Below, one piece after another: positions 17,242-26,296 of a stretch of 64,000 bases of DNA (the stretch's first letter is position 1; the number at the start of each line of letters is the position of its first letter). The position numbers and the translations under genes were made by a program. This DNA is from VRUE01 sp963729995 (lineage in GTDB: Bacteria; Actinomycetota; Thermoleophilia; Solirubrobacterales; 70-9), in contig CAVSPF010000003.1 of NCBI GenBank assembly GCA_963729995.1, positions 1,674,001 through 1,738,000 of the forward strand, given 5' to 3'. Below the pieces are notes generated by a model. It saw nothing but the letters and a program-made list of their open reading frames with translations. It was not told the DNA's origin and ran no database searches.

Positions 17242-18318
17242 TCAATCCTCCTTGTAAGCGTCGATCAGGATGTCGGCAACCTCGTTGCGCGAGAACTCCT
17301 GCGGCGGCCTTTCGCCGCGCCCGAGCATCTCGCGGACCTTGGTGCCGCTGAGGAAGACGTGCGCTCCCGAGTCGTGCGGGCAGGTCTTGCCGGAGGCCAT
17401 TCCCTCGCACTCGTTGCACCAGAAGCTGTGCTCGAAGAAGAGTGGCTCGATCCCCAGCTCCTCGGTGTCGATCTCGTCGAAGATCTTCTGCGCGTCGTAG
17501 GTGCCGTAGTAGTCACCGACGCCGGCGTGGTCGCGGCCGACGATGAAGTGGGTGGCGCCGTAGTTGCGGCGGGCGATCGCGTGCAGGATCGCCTCGCGCG
17601 GGCCGGCGTAGTGCATCTTCGAGGGGAAGACGCCGAGGATCACCCGGTCCTGTGGGTAGTAGTTCTCCATCAGGACCTCGTAGCAGCGCATCCGCACGTC
17701 GGCGGGGATGTCGCCGGCCTTCGTCTTGCCGATCAGCGGGTGGATGAAGAGCCCATCGCAGGTCTCCAGCGCCGCCTTGGTCAGGTACTCGTGGGCGCGG
17801 TGGATCGGGTTGCGGGTCTGGAAGGCGACGACCCGCTTCCAGCCGCGCTCTGCGAACGCCGCGCGTGACTCCTCGGGCGTGAGGTAGCGGCGCATGAAGG
17901 CGTCCTCGTGGCCGGGCAGCGCGTCGACCTCGATCGGCCCCGCGAGGCAACGCGACCCCTCCTCGTAGATCGCGGCGACACCAGGGTGGGCATCGTCGGT
18001 CGTCCCGTAGACCTGCTCGGCCTCGCGCTCGGTGTCGCGCTCGAAGATCTCCTCGACGGTCAACCGGCCAAGCGGCTTCCCCTCGTCGCTGGCCAGCTCG
18101 ACCACGTCGCCCACCGCGCAGTCCAGATCGCTGGCAAGGGTGATCGGGATCGGCCAGTACTCGCCGTCCGCGGTGCGCATCTCGGCGCAGACGCGCTCCC
18201 AGTCGGCGGAACCCTGAAAGCCGTTCAGCGGCGCGAAGCCGCCGTTGGCGATCATCTCGAAGTCCGCCGTGTGGCGCTCGGAAAGGGACAGGGACAGCTC
18301 AGCCATCGTATTGCTCAT
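17242..18318 (-). CDS. sat: Sulfate adenylyltransferase (ATP sulfurylase, single-subunit type)
   Basis: A 358-residue enzyme that makes APS from ATP and sulfate. QTRNPIHRAHEYL is the nucleotide-binding QxRNPxHxxH motif. GRDHAGVGDYYG and the C-terminal SGTKVREMLGRGERPP segment match the homo-oligomeric Sat family, not the CysD/CysN pair. A CNECEGMASGKTC segment suggests the zinc site seen in some bacterial Sat enzymes. It lies in the sulfate assimilation operon. Confidence 0.96.
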   Translation of the reverse strand: MSNTMAELSLSLSERHTADFEMIANGGFAPLNGFQGSADWERVCAEMRTADGEYWPIPITLASDLDCAVGDVVELASDEGKPLGRLTVEEIFERDTEREAEQVYGTTDDAHPGVAAIYEEGSRCLAGPIEVDALPGHEDAFMRRYLTPEESRAAFAERGWKRVVAFQTRNPIHRAHEYLTKAALETCDGLFIHPLIGKTKAGDIPADVRMRCYEVLMENYYPQDRVILGVFPSKMHYAGPREAILHAIARRNYGATHFIVGRDHAGVGDYYGTYDAQKIFDEIDTEELGIEPLFFEHSFWCNECEGMASGKTCPHDSGAHVFLSGTKVREMLGRGERPPQEFSRNEVADILIDAYKED

Positions 18319-18375
18319 CGGGCAGTCTCACCAATCAGTTGGGAAGGGACGGATTCAAGGCTCGTCGGAGCGGCG

Positions 18376-19152
18376 CTAGTTGATCCCGCACTCGGTCTTC
18401 GACGAGCCCACCCAGCGACCTTCGCGCGGCGAGCCGCCTGGCTCGACCGGGTTCGTGCAGTGGGTGCAGCCGATCGAGGGGTAGCCGCGATCGTGCAGCG
18501 GGTTGTACGGGAGTTGATGCTCACGGATGTAGTTCCAAACGTCGCGCTCGCTCCAGTCCGCAAGGGGGTTCAACTTCCACAGGTCGAACCGCTTGTCCAA
18601 GCCGAACTTCGGAGTGTGGGAGCGCCTGCTGGAATCCTCGCGCCGGACGCCGGCGACCCAGCAGTCTACGGAAGACAGCGCGCGGCGCATCGGCTCGACC
18701 TTGCGCAGCTCGCAGCACAGATCGGGGTTGCGCTTCCACAGCTCGTCGCCGTATTGAGCGGCCTGCTCATCCAGGGTCAGGTCGTGGAAACGGTCGAACT
18801 CGATTCCGAGGTGCTTGGCCAGACGATCGCGAGTCTCATATGTCTCCGGGAAGAGCAGATCGGTGTCGAGATAGAAGAAGCGCGCCTCGGAGTTGATCTG
18901 GGTTGCCATGTGGGCAGTCACCGAGCTCGTTTTCTGAAACGAGCAGGCGATGTAGTGGCTCTCGCCGAAGGTCTCGAACATCCACTCGATCGCCTCATGC
19001 GCGGTGCGGCCCTCGAGCTCGGCGGCGACCTCGCTGGCCCACTCCTCTCCGGAAGCGGTGGATGCGAATGAGGGAGGGTCGCCCCCGTTGGGGCTTGCCG
19101 TGCGTCCGGGCGTGCGCGGGTAATCGGTGAGCTGAGAAGACTTGACAAGCAT
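18376..19152 (-). CDS. cysH: APS/PAPS reductase
   Basis: A 258-residue reductase that reduces APS (or PAPS) to sulfite. The start at 19152 overlaps the stop of the upstream gene as TAATG; a start four codons earlier is possible. A CC pair (DLCCELRKVEP) and CTHC near the C-terminus are the four cysteines that bind a 4Fe-4S cluster, which favours APS as substrate. The terminal ECGIN carries the catalytic cysteine. Co-occurrence with an APS kinase leaves some doubt about which substrate is used in vivo. Confidence 0.94.
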   Translation of the reverse strand: MLVKSSQLTDYPRTPGRTASPNGGDPPSFASTASGEEWASEVAAELEGRTAHEAIEWMFETFGESHYIACSFQKTSSVTAHMATQINSEARFFYLDTDLLFPETYETRDRLAKHLGIEFDRFHDLTLDEQAAQYGDELWKRNPDLCCELRKVEPMRRALSSVDCWVAGVRREDSSRRSHTPKFGLDKRFDLWKLNPLADWSERDVWNYIREHQLPYNPLHDRGYPSIGCTHCTNPVEPGGSPREGRWVGSSKTECGIN

Positions 19153-20987
19153 TAGATCGCGCACTCCCCCTCGCCGCGCTCGACCTTGTAGGGGCTGGAC
19201 CGGTTCCAGTCGATGAACTGGTGCATGGTCTCGAGGCTGAACTCGGCAGGAAGGGCCAGGTCCTTGACCTCTTCTTCGAAGCGCTCAGCGCCGATCCGAT
19301 CCGCGAACGCGTTGAACTCCTCCTCGTCCCCGGACCGCTGGGCCTCGTACAGCCGCAGCCAGCGCTCGACCGCCTCGGGGACGCGCTTGGCCGGCAGTCG
19401 CGACTTCAAACGCTTGCCGAAGACCACCTCGCCGCCCTCGTAGCTGCCGCCGATGTGCGGGATGTAGGCGGGCATCTGCCGATCGCCCACTTTCAGCGAG
19501 GCGCCGTAGAAGCCGATGTTGGCGATGTGGTGCTGGCTGCAGCCGTTCGGGCAGCCGCTCATCTTGATGTGGATCCGCCTCGTGAGGCTGTCGGAGATGT
19601 CCATCGCCTCGAGCCGCTCCCCGATCGCGCGGTTGAGGCCCATCGAGCTGGTGATGCCGAGTTTGCAGCTGTCGGTGCCGGGGCAGCTGACCACGTCGGT
19701 GATCTCACGGGCGCCGGCCTCGCCGAGGCCGAGCTCGCCGAGCCGCTGCCAGACGTCGTAGAGCGACTCGTCGCGCACCCAGCGCAGGACGAGGTTCTGC
19801 TGCACGGTGCTGCGCGCGTAGCCGCCGGTGAACTCGCGCATGATCGCGGCCAGGCCGCGGAACTGCTCGGGCGTGAGGTCGCCGCGGTCGATCTTCACCT
19901 CGACCGTCGAGAAGCCCTCCTGGCGCTGCGCCTGCACGTTGCCTTCGCGAAAGCGATCGAAGGCGGAGCGGTCGCCGTTCGGGGAAGTGGCCTCGGCGGG
20001 GGGAGCGGGGACGTTCGCCTCCTCGTCGTGGTCGAACCGCAGCCGCTCGAGGTCGAAGTCGCGCTCGCCCACCCAGTCGCCGCGCAGCTCCTCGTCGACC
20101 AGCTCACGGAAGGCGTCGGCGCCGATCTTGTCGATCATGAACTTGATCCGCGCCCGGGCGCGGTTGGCGCGCAACCACTCCTGGCGGTCGAAGATCCGCA
20201 GCGCCGCCTCGGTGACCTTCAGGTAGTCGCCGTTGTCGGCCTCGACGAACTCGTAGAGGGTCGGCGCGACGCGGGCCATGATCGAGGTGCCGCCGCCGAC
20301 CCGCATCTCGAAGCCCCTGACGCCGTCGCGTTCGCGACTGAGGAAGGCGATGTCGTGGATGCCGGTGATCGCCCGGTCCTCGTCGGAGCCGGTGAAGGCG
20401 GTCTTGATCTTGCGCGGCATCAGCTGCGTGGTCGGATGGCGGACGAAGTAGCGAACGTAGGCGCCGGCGTAGGGGGTCGGGTCGAAGACCTCGTCGGGGG
20501 CGACGCCGGCCCACGGGTCTCCGGTGACGTTGCGGACCGTGTTGCCGCAGCCCTCGCGCGAGGAGAGCCCTGCATCGGACAGCTCGCGGATCGCCGTGGC
20601 GGCGTCCGGCAGCGGCACATGGTGGATCTGGACGTTCTGGCGGGTGGTGATGTGGCCCTTGCCCAGCGGCGCGTAGCGCTCGACCACGCCGGCGAAGGCC
20701 TCCATCTGCTCCGGCGTCACGCCGCCGAACGGCAGCTTCACGCGGAGCATCTGGACATCGGGCTGGCGCTGGCCGTAGACGCCCTGCTTGAGGCGGAAGC
20801 CGATGAACTCGTTTTCGGGTTTCTCGCCCGCGAGGAACCTCTGCGCCTCGTTGTCGAAATCGTCGAACTCGCGCTCGATGATCGGGATGACGTGCCCGGG
20901 GACGTTCTCGTACGCCTCGGGGTTCTCGAGGCTGCCGACGCGGCCCTTGCCGCGCTGCTGCCGCTCCTGGTCGACGACTACCTCCAC
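19152..20987 (-). CDS. Ferredoxin-dependent sulfite/nitrite reductase
   Basis: A 611-residue siroheme/4Fe-4S enzyme. The duplicated reductase fold is visible: KGHITTRQNVQIHHV in the first half and RSTVQQNLVLRWV in the second. The cluster cysteines are in CPGTDSCKLG and in SGCPNGCSQH. Position in the sulfate operon, translationally coupled to cysH, argues for sulfite rather than nitrite as substrate, reducing it to sulfide for cysteine synthesis. The start is GTG. The 39 bp upstream to the rhodanese gene is comparatively AT-rich and could hold a promoter. Confidence 0.9.
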   Translation of the reverse strand: MEVVVDQERQQRGKGRVGSLENPEAYENVPGHVIPIIEREFDDFDNEAQRFLAGEKPENEFIGFRLKQGVYGQRQPDVQMLRVKLPFGGVTPEQMEAFAGVVERYAPLGKGHITTRQNVQIHHVPLPDAATAIRELSDAGLSSREGCGNTVRNVTGDPWAGVAPDEVFDPTPYAGAYVRYFVRHPTTQLMPRKIKTAFTGSDEDRAITGIHDIAFLSRERDGVRGFEMRVGGGTSIMARVAPTLYEFVEADNGDYLKVTEAALRIFDRQEWLRANRARARIKFMIDKIGADAFRELVDEELRGDWVGERDFDLERLRFDHDEEANVPAPPAEATSPNGDRSAFDRFREGNVQAQRQEGFSTVEVKIDRGDLTPEQFRGLAAIMREFTGGYARSTVQQNLVLRWVRDESLYDVWQRLGELGLGEAGAREITDVVSCPGTDSCKLGITSSMGLNRAIGERLEAMDISDSLTRRIHIKMSGCPNGCSQHHIANIGFYGASLKVGDRQMPAYIPHIGGSYEGGEVVFGKRLKSRLPAKRVPEAVERWLRLYEAQRSGDEEEFNAFADRIGAERFEEEVKDLALPAEFSLETMHQFIDWNRSSPYKVERGEGECAI

Positions 20988-21026
20988 GCCAGGGAAAATA
21001 GCAAAACCTGACAGGGATTCGGGTAT

Positions 21027-21419
21027 TTAGTTCGGGCGGGCTCGCTGCCGCATCTCGAGAAGCGACGCAGCCTCGCCCGATTCGGCGACATAGCCCTCCT
21101 CGGGCTCGAGGGGCAGGCCAGCTTCAACCCACGCCTGTATGCCCCCGGTCAGCACCTTGGCGTCGTAGCCATCGGCGGCAAAGGCCGCGGCTGCCATGTC
21201 GGAGCGATTGTCGCCACGGCAGTAGAAGGCGACCGGCCGCTCCCGGTCGATCTCGCCGGCCCGCTCATCGAGATCCGGCAGGGGAATATGGGCGGCACCG
21301 GGAATGCGGCCGGCCTCCCACTCGTGCCCGACCCGCACATCGACCAGCTGTCCCCCCTCGGCAACGAGCTGGCGGACTTCCTCAGGAGTGACGGTTCCCA
21401 CGGAAGGAAATCTAATCAA
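21027..21419 (-). CDS. Rhodanese-domain sulfurtransferase
   Basis: A 130-residue single-domain rhodanese. The catalytic Cys67 sits in AFYCRGDNRS, and VDVRVGHEWEAGRIPGA is the CH2A-like N-terminal motif. The position just upstream of the sulfite reductase suggests a role in handling sulfane sulfur made by the operon. The donor and acceptor cannot be told. It could also form the first gene of the operon. Confidence 0.88.
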   Translation of the reverse strand: MIRFPSVGTVTPEEVRQLVAEGGQLVDVRVGHEWEAGRIPGAAHIPLPDLDERAGEIDRERPVAFYCRGDNRSDMAAAAFAADGYDAKVLTGGIQAWVEAGLPLEPEEGYVAESGEAASLLEMRQRARPN

Positions 21420-21433
21420 CCGTGCGCTGTGGG

Positions 21434-21643
21434 CTAATCGACCTCGGCCCCCTCGACCAGGAACGCGACCCGCACGTGGGCGCGGTACTCCTCCAGGTTC
21501 TCACCCCGGATTCCGGTCGAGACGATGTCGACGGCGCGGATGTTGCGCAACGTGCCCTGCGCCTGGGCCAGCGCCTGCCTCGCCGCGTCATCGGTCGACG
21601 TCTTCGAGCTGCCGACCAGCTCGATGATCTTCACAACAGCCAT
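21434..21643 (-). CDS. Dodecin (flavin-binding protein)
   Basis: A 69-residue protein beginning MAVVKIIELVGSSKTSTDDA, with a late EYRAHVRVAFLVEG strand: the dodecin fold. Dodecins assemble into 12-mers that store riboflavin or FMN (some bind CoA). The start at 21643 matches family length; the longer frame is not conserved. It overlaps the preceding small gene by 13 bp. Confidence 0.92.
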   Translation of the reverse strand: MAVVKIIELVGSSKTSTDDAARQALAQAQGTLRNIRAVDIVSTGIRGENLEEYRAHVRVAFLVEGAEVD

Positions 21644-21828
21644 TTCGCTCCTCCTTCGCCTTCCAGATCCTCGATCGCCCCCTTCGCACCGACCCCCTCC
21701 ACCAGGGCAGCCCGCTGCCATGGGCCGATCGCCTCCTTCCCACCCGGCGCCGAAGCGGTCTCCCCGCGAAACCGCTCGATCGCCGCTGCGATCGCGGCTG
21801 CCTCGTCTGCGCTCGGTAGCCGGGTCAT
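21631..21828 (-). CDS. Small protein of unknown function upstream of dodecin
   Basis: About 65 residues, MTRLPSADEAAAIAAAIERF followed by a WQRAALVEGV segment. It is helical, acidic in the first half, and overlaps the dodecin start by 13 bp, suggesting coupling. The pattern (N-terminal PSADE helix, then W-x-RAA-x-xEG) loosely recalls acyl-CoA carboxylase epsilon subunits, but the match is too weak to name. Confidence 0.45.
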   Translation of the reverse strand: MTRLPSADEAAAIAAAIERFRGETASAPGGKEAIGPWQRAALVEGVGAKGAIEDLEGEGGAKWLL

Positions 21829-21886
21829 GCCCAAAGCCTAGCCCTCGCGCGACGCCAACCTCGCCGGCGCGCCGTTGACCGGCCGG

Positions 21887-23590
21887 CTAACCGTGGTTCA
21901 GGCCCGGCACCGGGTGGCCGTACGCCGTGCTGGCGCAGTATTCGGGGGCCGGATCGAAGGAGTCGATGAGGGCGCGGCCGGACGGGTGACCCTTGCGGCC
22001 GCACTGGATCACTTCATCGCGAACGCCGTCGCGGGCGTCGATCACGTCTTCCCCACCGCGCCCGTAGAACCGATCGACACCCGGCTGGCCGAGCATCGCG
22101 TTGGGGCCGCTGTCGCCGATCAGGACATCGTTGTCGAAGGAGCCCTCGATGTCCTCGTCGGTCGGCGAGAGACGGACCTTGTGGCAGCCACGGATCACGT
22201 CGATCCAGGCGGCGTGGGCAGCCAGCGAGATGTAGAGGAGGCCCGGGTGTGCCTGCGTCTCGGCGAACGAGGCATCGTCGCGACCGGAGCCGCCAACCAG
22301 GGCGCCACCGGCGCAACCTCCTCCCGCCGCCAGCAGATCCCCGCCGGCGCCACCGTAGAGATATGTGGGTCCGGGCAGCCCCCCCACCAATCCGTCCGCT
22401 CCGGCGCCACCGTAGATGTGGTCGCTGCCCGAACCGGACTGGATCAGGTCGTCCTCGGGGCCTCCATGGATGACGTCGTTGCCGGGACCGCCTCCGATCC
22501 GGACCTCGTCGACCGCCGCCAGCGAGCCTTCGACCTGAAGCTGGTCGTTGCCGGGCCCGAGGTCGGCCATCAGCCAGCTGGCGGGGCCGCGGGCGTCGCA
22601 GACGGCCTGGGTGAGATCGGCGCCTGGCCGGCTGCAGCCTTCGCCCAGGGCGATCCCCCTTGCCGCCTTGACCGTGAAGGCGCCGGCTTCTTCGTCGAAG
22701 CCGACGGTGATGTTGTCGTTTCCGCTGCCGCCGGCGATCGCCAGCCCGCCGCCTCCGCCGGGAATCGAATCGAGCTGGACGTAGGCGGAGCCGTTTGGCG
22801 GTCTTTCGTGGCCGCAGGAGGAGGTCCGGCCCTTCGCCCCCTTGCAGACGTCAGTCCCCTGACCCCCTTCGAGCATGTCCCGTCCCCCGCCGCCGAAGAT
22901 GCGGTCGTCGCCCGGGCCGCCGTTGATGACGTTGGCGCGGTGGTCGCCGATCAGCACGTCGCGAAAGGCGGAGCCTTCGAGATCCTCGAACCGAAACAGC
23001 CGATCACGGCCGTCACCTAAGGCGCGGTGGGTAGGCATGGAGACCCGAACGCCCGTGCCGTTGCCGTTCGCGACGGCCGTGGCAAAGGAGGCGATGTCGT
23101 GGCCGCCGGGGCCGCCGTCCATGCGATCGTCGCCGTAGTCGCCGTGGACGAGGTCGTAGCTGCCCGGACCGCCGTTGAGCATGTCGATGCCGAGGCCGCC
23201 TCCCACCTCATCGCCATTCCCGGGCCCGCCGAGGACCGTATCGTCGCCGAGGTCACCGAATACCCGGTCGGTCCCGGCGCCACCGTCGACGATGTCGTTG
23301 CCGCGCCCGCCATGAATCAGGTCGTCGCCCGGGCCGCCGCAGATCAGGTCGTTGCCCAGTTCTCCGTAGATCACGTCGTTGCCCGGCCCGCCCCAGATGA
23401 CATCGCGGTGAGACGTGCCGTGCAGCACGTCGTCGCCGGCCGTGCCGACGATCGTCGCCCGCCGTCCATGACAGCGCGGGGTTTCTTCATACGTCGACCC
23501 GGCGGCGATGAAGACGGCGGCCACAAGTCCCATCGAGAAAATCGCAGTCAAAACACGGGCAGGGGGTCGCCTCATGAGGCTGGCCAGCAT
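21887..23590 (-). CDS. Secreted RTX-like calcium-binding repeat protein
   Basis: A 567-residue exported protein with an N-terminal hydrophobic signal (VLTAIFSMGLVAAVFIAA). Many nonapeptide repeats of the type GGxGxDxUx follow (GGPGNDVIYGELGNDLICGG, and GGPGDDRIFGGGGRDMLEGG). These form calcium-binding parallel beta-rolls. A second block of repeats appears after about residue 340. No protease, lipase or adhesin domain is recognisable between the blocks. A start five codons later is possible. No type I secretion genes are nearby, and the Sec signal makes that route unnecessary. Confidence 0.85.
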   Translation of the reverse strand: MLASLMRRPPARVLTAIFSMGLVAAVFIAAGSTYEETPRCHGRRATIVGTAGDDVLHGTSHRDVIWGGPGNDVIYGELGNDLICGGPGDDLIHGGRGNDIVDGGAGTDRVFGDLGDDTVLGGPGNGDEVGGGLGIDMLNGGPGSYDLVHGDYGDDRMDGGPGGHDIASFATAVANGNGTGVRVSMPTHRALGDGRDRLFRFEDLEGSAFRDVLIGDHRANVINGGPGDDRIFGGGGRDMLEGGQGTDVCKGAKGRTSSCGHERPPNGSAYVQLDSIPGGGGGLAIAGGSGNDNITVGFDEEAGAFTVKAARGIALGEGCSRPGADLTQAVCDARGPASWLMADLGPGNDQLQVEGSLAAVDEVRIGGGPGNDVIHGGPEDDLIQSGSGSDHIYGGAGADGLVGGLPGPTYLYGGAGGDLLAAGGGCAGGALVGGSGRDDASFAETQAHPGLLYISLAAHAAWIDVIRGCHKVRLSPTDEDIEGSFDNDVLIGDSGPNAMLGQPGVDRFYGRGGEDVIDARDGVRDEVIQCGRKGHPSGRALIDSFDPAPEYCASTAYGHPVPGLNHG

Positions 23591-23615
23591 ATGACGTGAC
23601 CCCTCAACGCGCGCT

Positions 23616-23661
23616 CGTTTTGGACTTTGGCCCTGCCCTGGCCGGGTGAAAGTCCGTAGCG
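23616..23661. repeat. Palindromic repeat, copy D
   Basis: Left arm CGTTTTGGACTTTGGCCCTG, right arm ending GTGAAAGTCCGTAGCG. It is the most diverged member of the family, sitting between the RTX-like gene start and the aldehyde dehydrogenase stop. Confidence 0.65.
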
Positions 23662-23696
23662 GTTGCGATCTGCGGTCAGGATCCTGAGACGACGCC

Positions 23697-25139
23697 CTAC
23701 CCGAGATTCACCATCACGTGCTTGATGTTCGTGTAGTCCTCGAGGGCGTACATCGAGAGGTCCTTGCCATAGCCTGACTGCTTGTAGCCGCCGTGGGGCA
23801 TCTCGGAGACGAGCGGGATGTGGTCGTTGATCCAGACGCAGCCGAAGTGGAGGGCGTTGGCGACCCGCATCGCGCGGCCGACGTCGCGGGTCCAGACCGA
23901 GGCGGCGAGGCCGTAGCGCGTGCCGTTGGCCCACTCGATCGCCTTCGCCTCGTCGCCGAACGGCTGCACGGTGATCACCGGGCCGAAGATCTCGTTCTGG
24001 ACCATCTCGTCTTCCTGCTCGACACCGGCGACGACCGCGGGCTCGAGGAAGTAGCCGGGCAGGTCCGGCTTGACGCCCCCCGTAACCAGCTCCGCCCTGT
24101 CCGGCTTGCGCTCGAGGAAGCCCTCGACCCGCTCGCGCTGGCGCCGCGAGTTGAGCGGCCCCAGCGTCGTCTCGGCCGCGAGCGTGTCGCCCAGGACCAA
24201 CCCCTTCGCCTCGGAGGCGAGCCCGCTGACCACGTCGTCGTAAACGGCGCTCGCCGCGAGGACGCGACAGGCTGCCGTGCAGTCCTGTCCGGCGTTGTAG
24301 TAGCCGGTGCCGGCAATCGTCTCCAGCGCAGCCTCCATCGTCGCGTCGTCGAAGACGATCACGGGGGCCTTGCCACCGAGCTCGAGGTGGACGCGCTTGA
24401 GGCTGTCGGCGGCGGCCTTGGCGATCCACTTGCCGGTCGGCGGCGAGCCGGTGAGGCTGACCATCTCGACATCGGGGTGGGTGACCAGCTCGGCGCCGGC
24501 CGGCTCGCCGTGGCCGCCGATCGCGTTGAGGACGCCGGGCGGCAGGATGTCGGCGCACCATTCGGCGAAGAGGAGCGTCGTCAGCGGAGTCGTCTCGGCC
24601 GGCTTGAGGACGACGGTGTTGCCGGCGGCAAGGGCCGGGCCGATCTTCCAGATCGCCATCATCAGCGGGTAGTTCCAGGGCGTGATCTGGCCGACGACGC
24701 CGACCGGCTCGCGGCGGACGAAGGAGGTGTGTCCCTCCATGTACTCGCCGGCGGCGCGCCCCTCCATACAGCGGGCGGCGCCGGCGAAGAAGCGCAGGTT
24801 GTCGGCCATCACTGGCACCTCGTCCGCGAGCACGGCGGCGCGCGGCTTGCCCGCGTCGGCGGCCTCGAGGTCGGCGATCTCCTCACCCCGCTCCTCGATC
24901 AGGTCCGCCATCCGCAGCAGCGCCCGGGCGCGCTCACCCGGCGGTGTCGCCGCCCAACCGTCAAACGCCTGCTTCGCCGCAGCGACGGCGCGGTCGACAT
25001 CGGGTTTGGTCGAGAGCGGCGCCTCCGCGATCACGCCGCCGGTGGCCGGGTTGACCACATCCTCGGTCTGACCCTCGGCCGGGTCCACGGCCTCACCACC
25101 GATGAAGTTCCTCAGCTTCGCCTTCGTTGCCGCGACCAC
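23697..25139 (-). CDS. NAD-dependent aldehyde dehydrogenase (gamma-aminobutyraldehyde type)
   Basis: A 480-residue ALDH. TPWNYPLMMAIWKIGPALAA and KPAETTP bind NAD. Glu253 in HLELGGKAP is the general base, and Cys287 in NAGQDCTAA is the nucleophile. The C-terminal INDHIPLVSEMPHGGYKQSG segment resembles PatD/Prr-type gamma-aminobutyraldehyde dehydrogenases. It would oxidise the transaminase product, for example 4-aminobutanal to GABA. It ends a leftward run of transaminase, PucR, Ald and ALDH with overlaps or gaps of only a few bp. Confidence 0.85.
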   Translation of the reverse strand: MVAATKAKLRNFIGGEAVDPAEGQTEDVVNPATGGVIAEAPLSTKPDVDRAVAAAKQAFDGWAATPPGERARALLRMADLIEERGEEIADLEAADAGKPRAAVLADEVPVMADNLRFFAGAARCMEGRAAGEYMEGHTSFVRREPVGVVGQITPWNYPLMMAIWKIGPALAAGNTVVLKPAETTPLTTLLFAEWCADILPPGVLNAIGGHGEPAGAELVTHPDVEMVSLTGSPPTGKWIAKAAADSLKRVHLELGGKAPVIVFDDATMEAALETIAGTGYYNAGQDCTAACRVLAASAVYDDVVSGLASEAKGLVLGDTLAAETTLGPLNSRRQRERVEGFLERKPDRAELVTGGVKPDLPGYFLEPAVVAGVEQEDEMVQNEIFGPVITVQPFGDEAKAIEWANGTRYGLAASVWTRDVGRAMRVANALHFGCVWINDHIPLVSEMPHGGYKQSGYGKDLSMYALEDYTNIKHVMVNLG

Positions 25140-25141
25140 CT

Positions 25142-26296
25142 TCAGCTCACCTCCGCTCTGTGCTTCTTGCCATCCGTTCGCACCCCGAGCGCCTCCTCGA
25201 CAGGGACGAAGCTCATCCCCACTCCCTCGGCGACGGCCGGGTGCGTGACGTGGCCGCCCGCGACATTGACCCCGAGCCGCAGGCCGGGGTCGCGCCGGAT
25301 CGCCTCGGTGACACCGCGGTCGGCGAGGGAGATCGCGTAGGGAAGCGTCGCGTTCGTGAGGGCGTGGGTCGAGGTGATCGGAACGGCGCCGGGCATGTTG
25401 GCGACGCAGTAGTGCGTTATCCCGTCGACCTCGAAGGTGGGATCCCGGTGTGTGGTGGGACGCGAGGTCTCGAAACAGCCGCCCTGATCGATCGCGACGT
25501 CCACGAGCACCGCACCGGGCTTCATCAACGCCAGCTGCTCGCGGCGCACGACGAAGGGTGCGCGGGCTCCGTGGACGAGGACCGCACCGATCACGAGGTC
25601 GGCCCGGGAGAGCATCTCTTCAATCGCCAGCGTGGTCGAGTAGACCGTCGAGCAGCGGCCGCCGAGGACGACGTCCAGTTCGCGCAGGCGGTCGATCGAC
25701 CTGTCGAAGACGAACACGTCGGCCTCCATGCCGATCGCGATGAAGGTGGCGTTCAGGCCCACCACCCCACCACCGATCACCATCACGTTTGCCGCGGCAA
25801 CGCCGGGCACACCGCCCAGCAGGATCCCGCGCCCGCCCAGCGGCTTCTCCAGCATGAAGGCGCCGGCCTGGGTGGCGAGCTTGCCGGCGATCTCGCTCAT
25901 CGGCGCGAGCAGCGGCAGCCGGCCGTGGGCGTCCTCGACCGTCTCGTAGCCGAGGCAGGTGGCGCCGGAGCTGCAGAGCCCCCGGGTCTGCACGGGATCG
26001 GGCGCCAGGTGGAGGTAGGTGAAGAGAAGCTGGTCGGGCCGCAGCATCTGGATCTCATCCGGCTGCGGCTCCTTGACCTTGAGGACCATCTCGGCCTCGG
26101 CGAAGACGTCGGCAGCGGCGGAGACGATGCGGGCGCCCTGGACCTCGTATTCGGAGTCCGAGATCGCGCTCCCCTCGCCGGCCGCCGCCTCGACCAGCAC
26201 GTCGTGGCCGTGCTCGACCATCTCGCGGACCCCGGCGGGGGTGATCGCGACGCGATACTCGTCGTCCTTGACCTCTTTGGGAACCCCAACCCTCAC
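25142..26296 (-). CDS. ald: Alanine dehydrogenase
   Basis: A 384-residue enzyme catalysing L-alanine + NAD to pyruvate + NH4. The N-terminus VRVGVPKEVKDDEYRVAITP carries the substrate-binding Arg and Lys. YLHLAPD has the catalytic His, and VIGGGVVGLNA is the NAD-binding loop. The GTG start (26294-26296) overlaps the PucR stop as GTGA. Placed beside a pyruvate-linked transaminase, it probably regenerates pyruvate and releases ammonia. Confidence 0.93.
   Translation of the reverse strand: MRVGVPKEVKDDEYRVAITPAGVREMVEHGHDVLVEAAAGEGSAISDSEYEVQGARIVSAAADVFAEAEMVLKVKEPQPDEIQMLRPDQLLFTYLHLAPDPVQTRGLCSSGATCLGYETVEDAHGRLPLLAPMSEIAGKLATQAGAFMLEKPLGGRGILLGGVPGVAAANVMVIGGGVVGLNATFIAIGMEADVFVFDRSIDRLRELDVVLGGRCSTVYSTTLAIEEMLSRADLVIGAVLVHGARAPFVVRREQLALMKPGAVLVDVAIDQGGCFETSRPTTHRDPTFEVDGITHYCVANMPGAVPITSTHALTNATLPYAISLADRGVTEAIRRDPGLRLGVNVAGGHVTHPAVAEGVGMSFVPVEEALGVRTDGKKHRAEVS

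Noticed and set aside
19221..21011. Nearly 600-codon rightward frame opposite the sulfite reductase
   Set aside because: Mirror of the real gene; no motifs; typical of high-GC antisense frames.
20988..21026. SAM or other riboswitch before the sulfite reductase
   Set aside because: The gap is 39 bp, too short for a known class; no conserved core seen.
22000..23500. Regular short repeats resembling a CRISPR array
   Set aside because: The period is about 27 bp and codes for GGxGxD motifs; there are no unique spacers and no cas genes.
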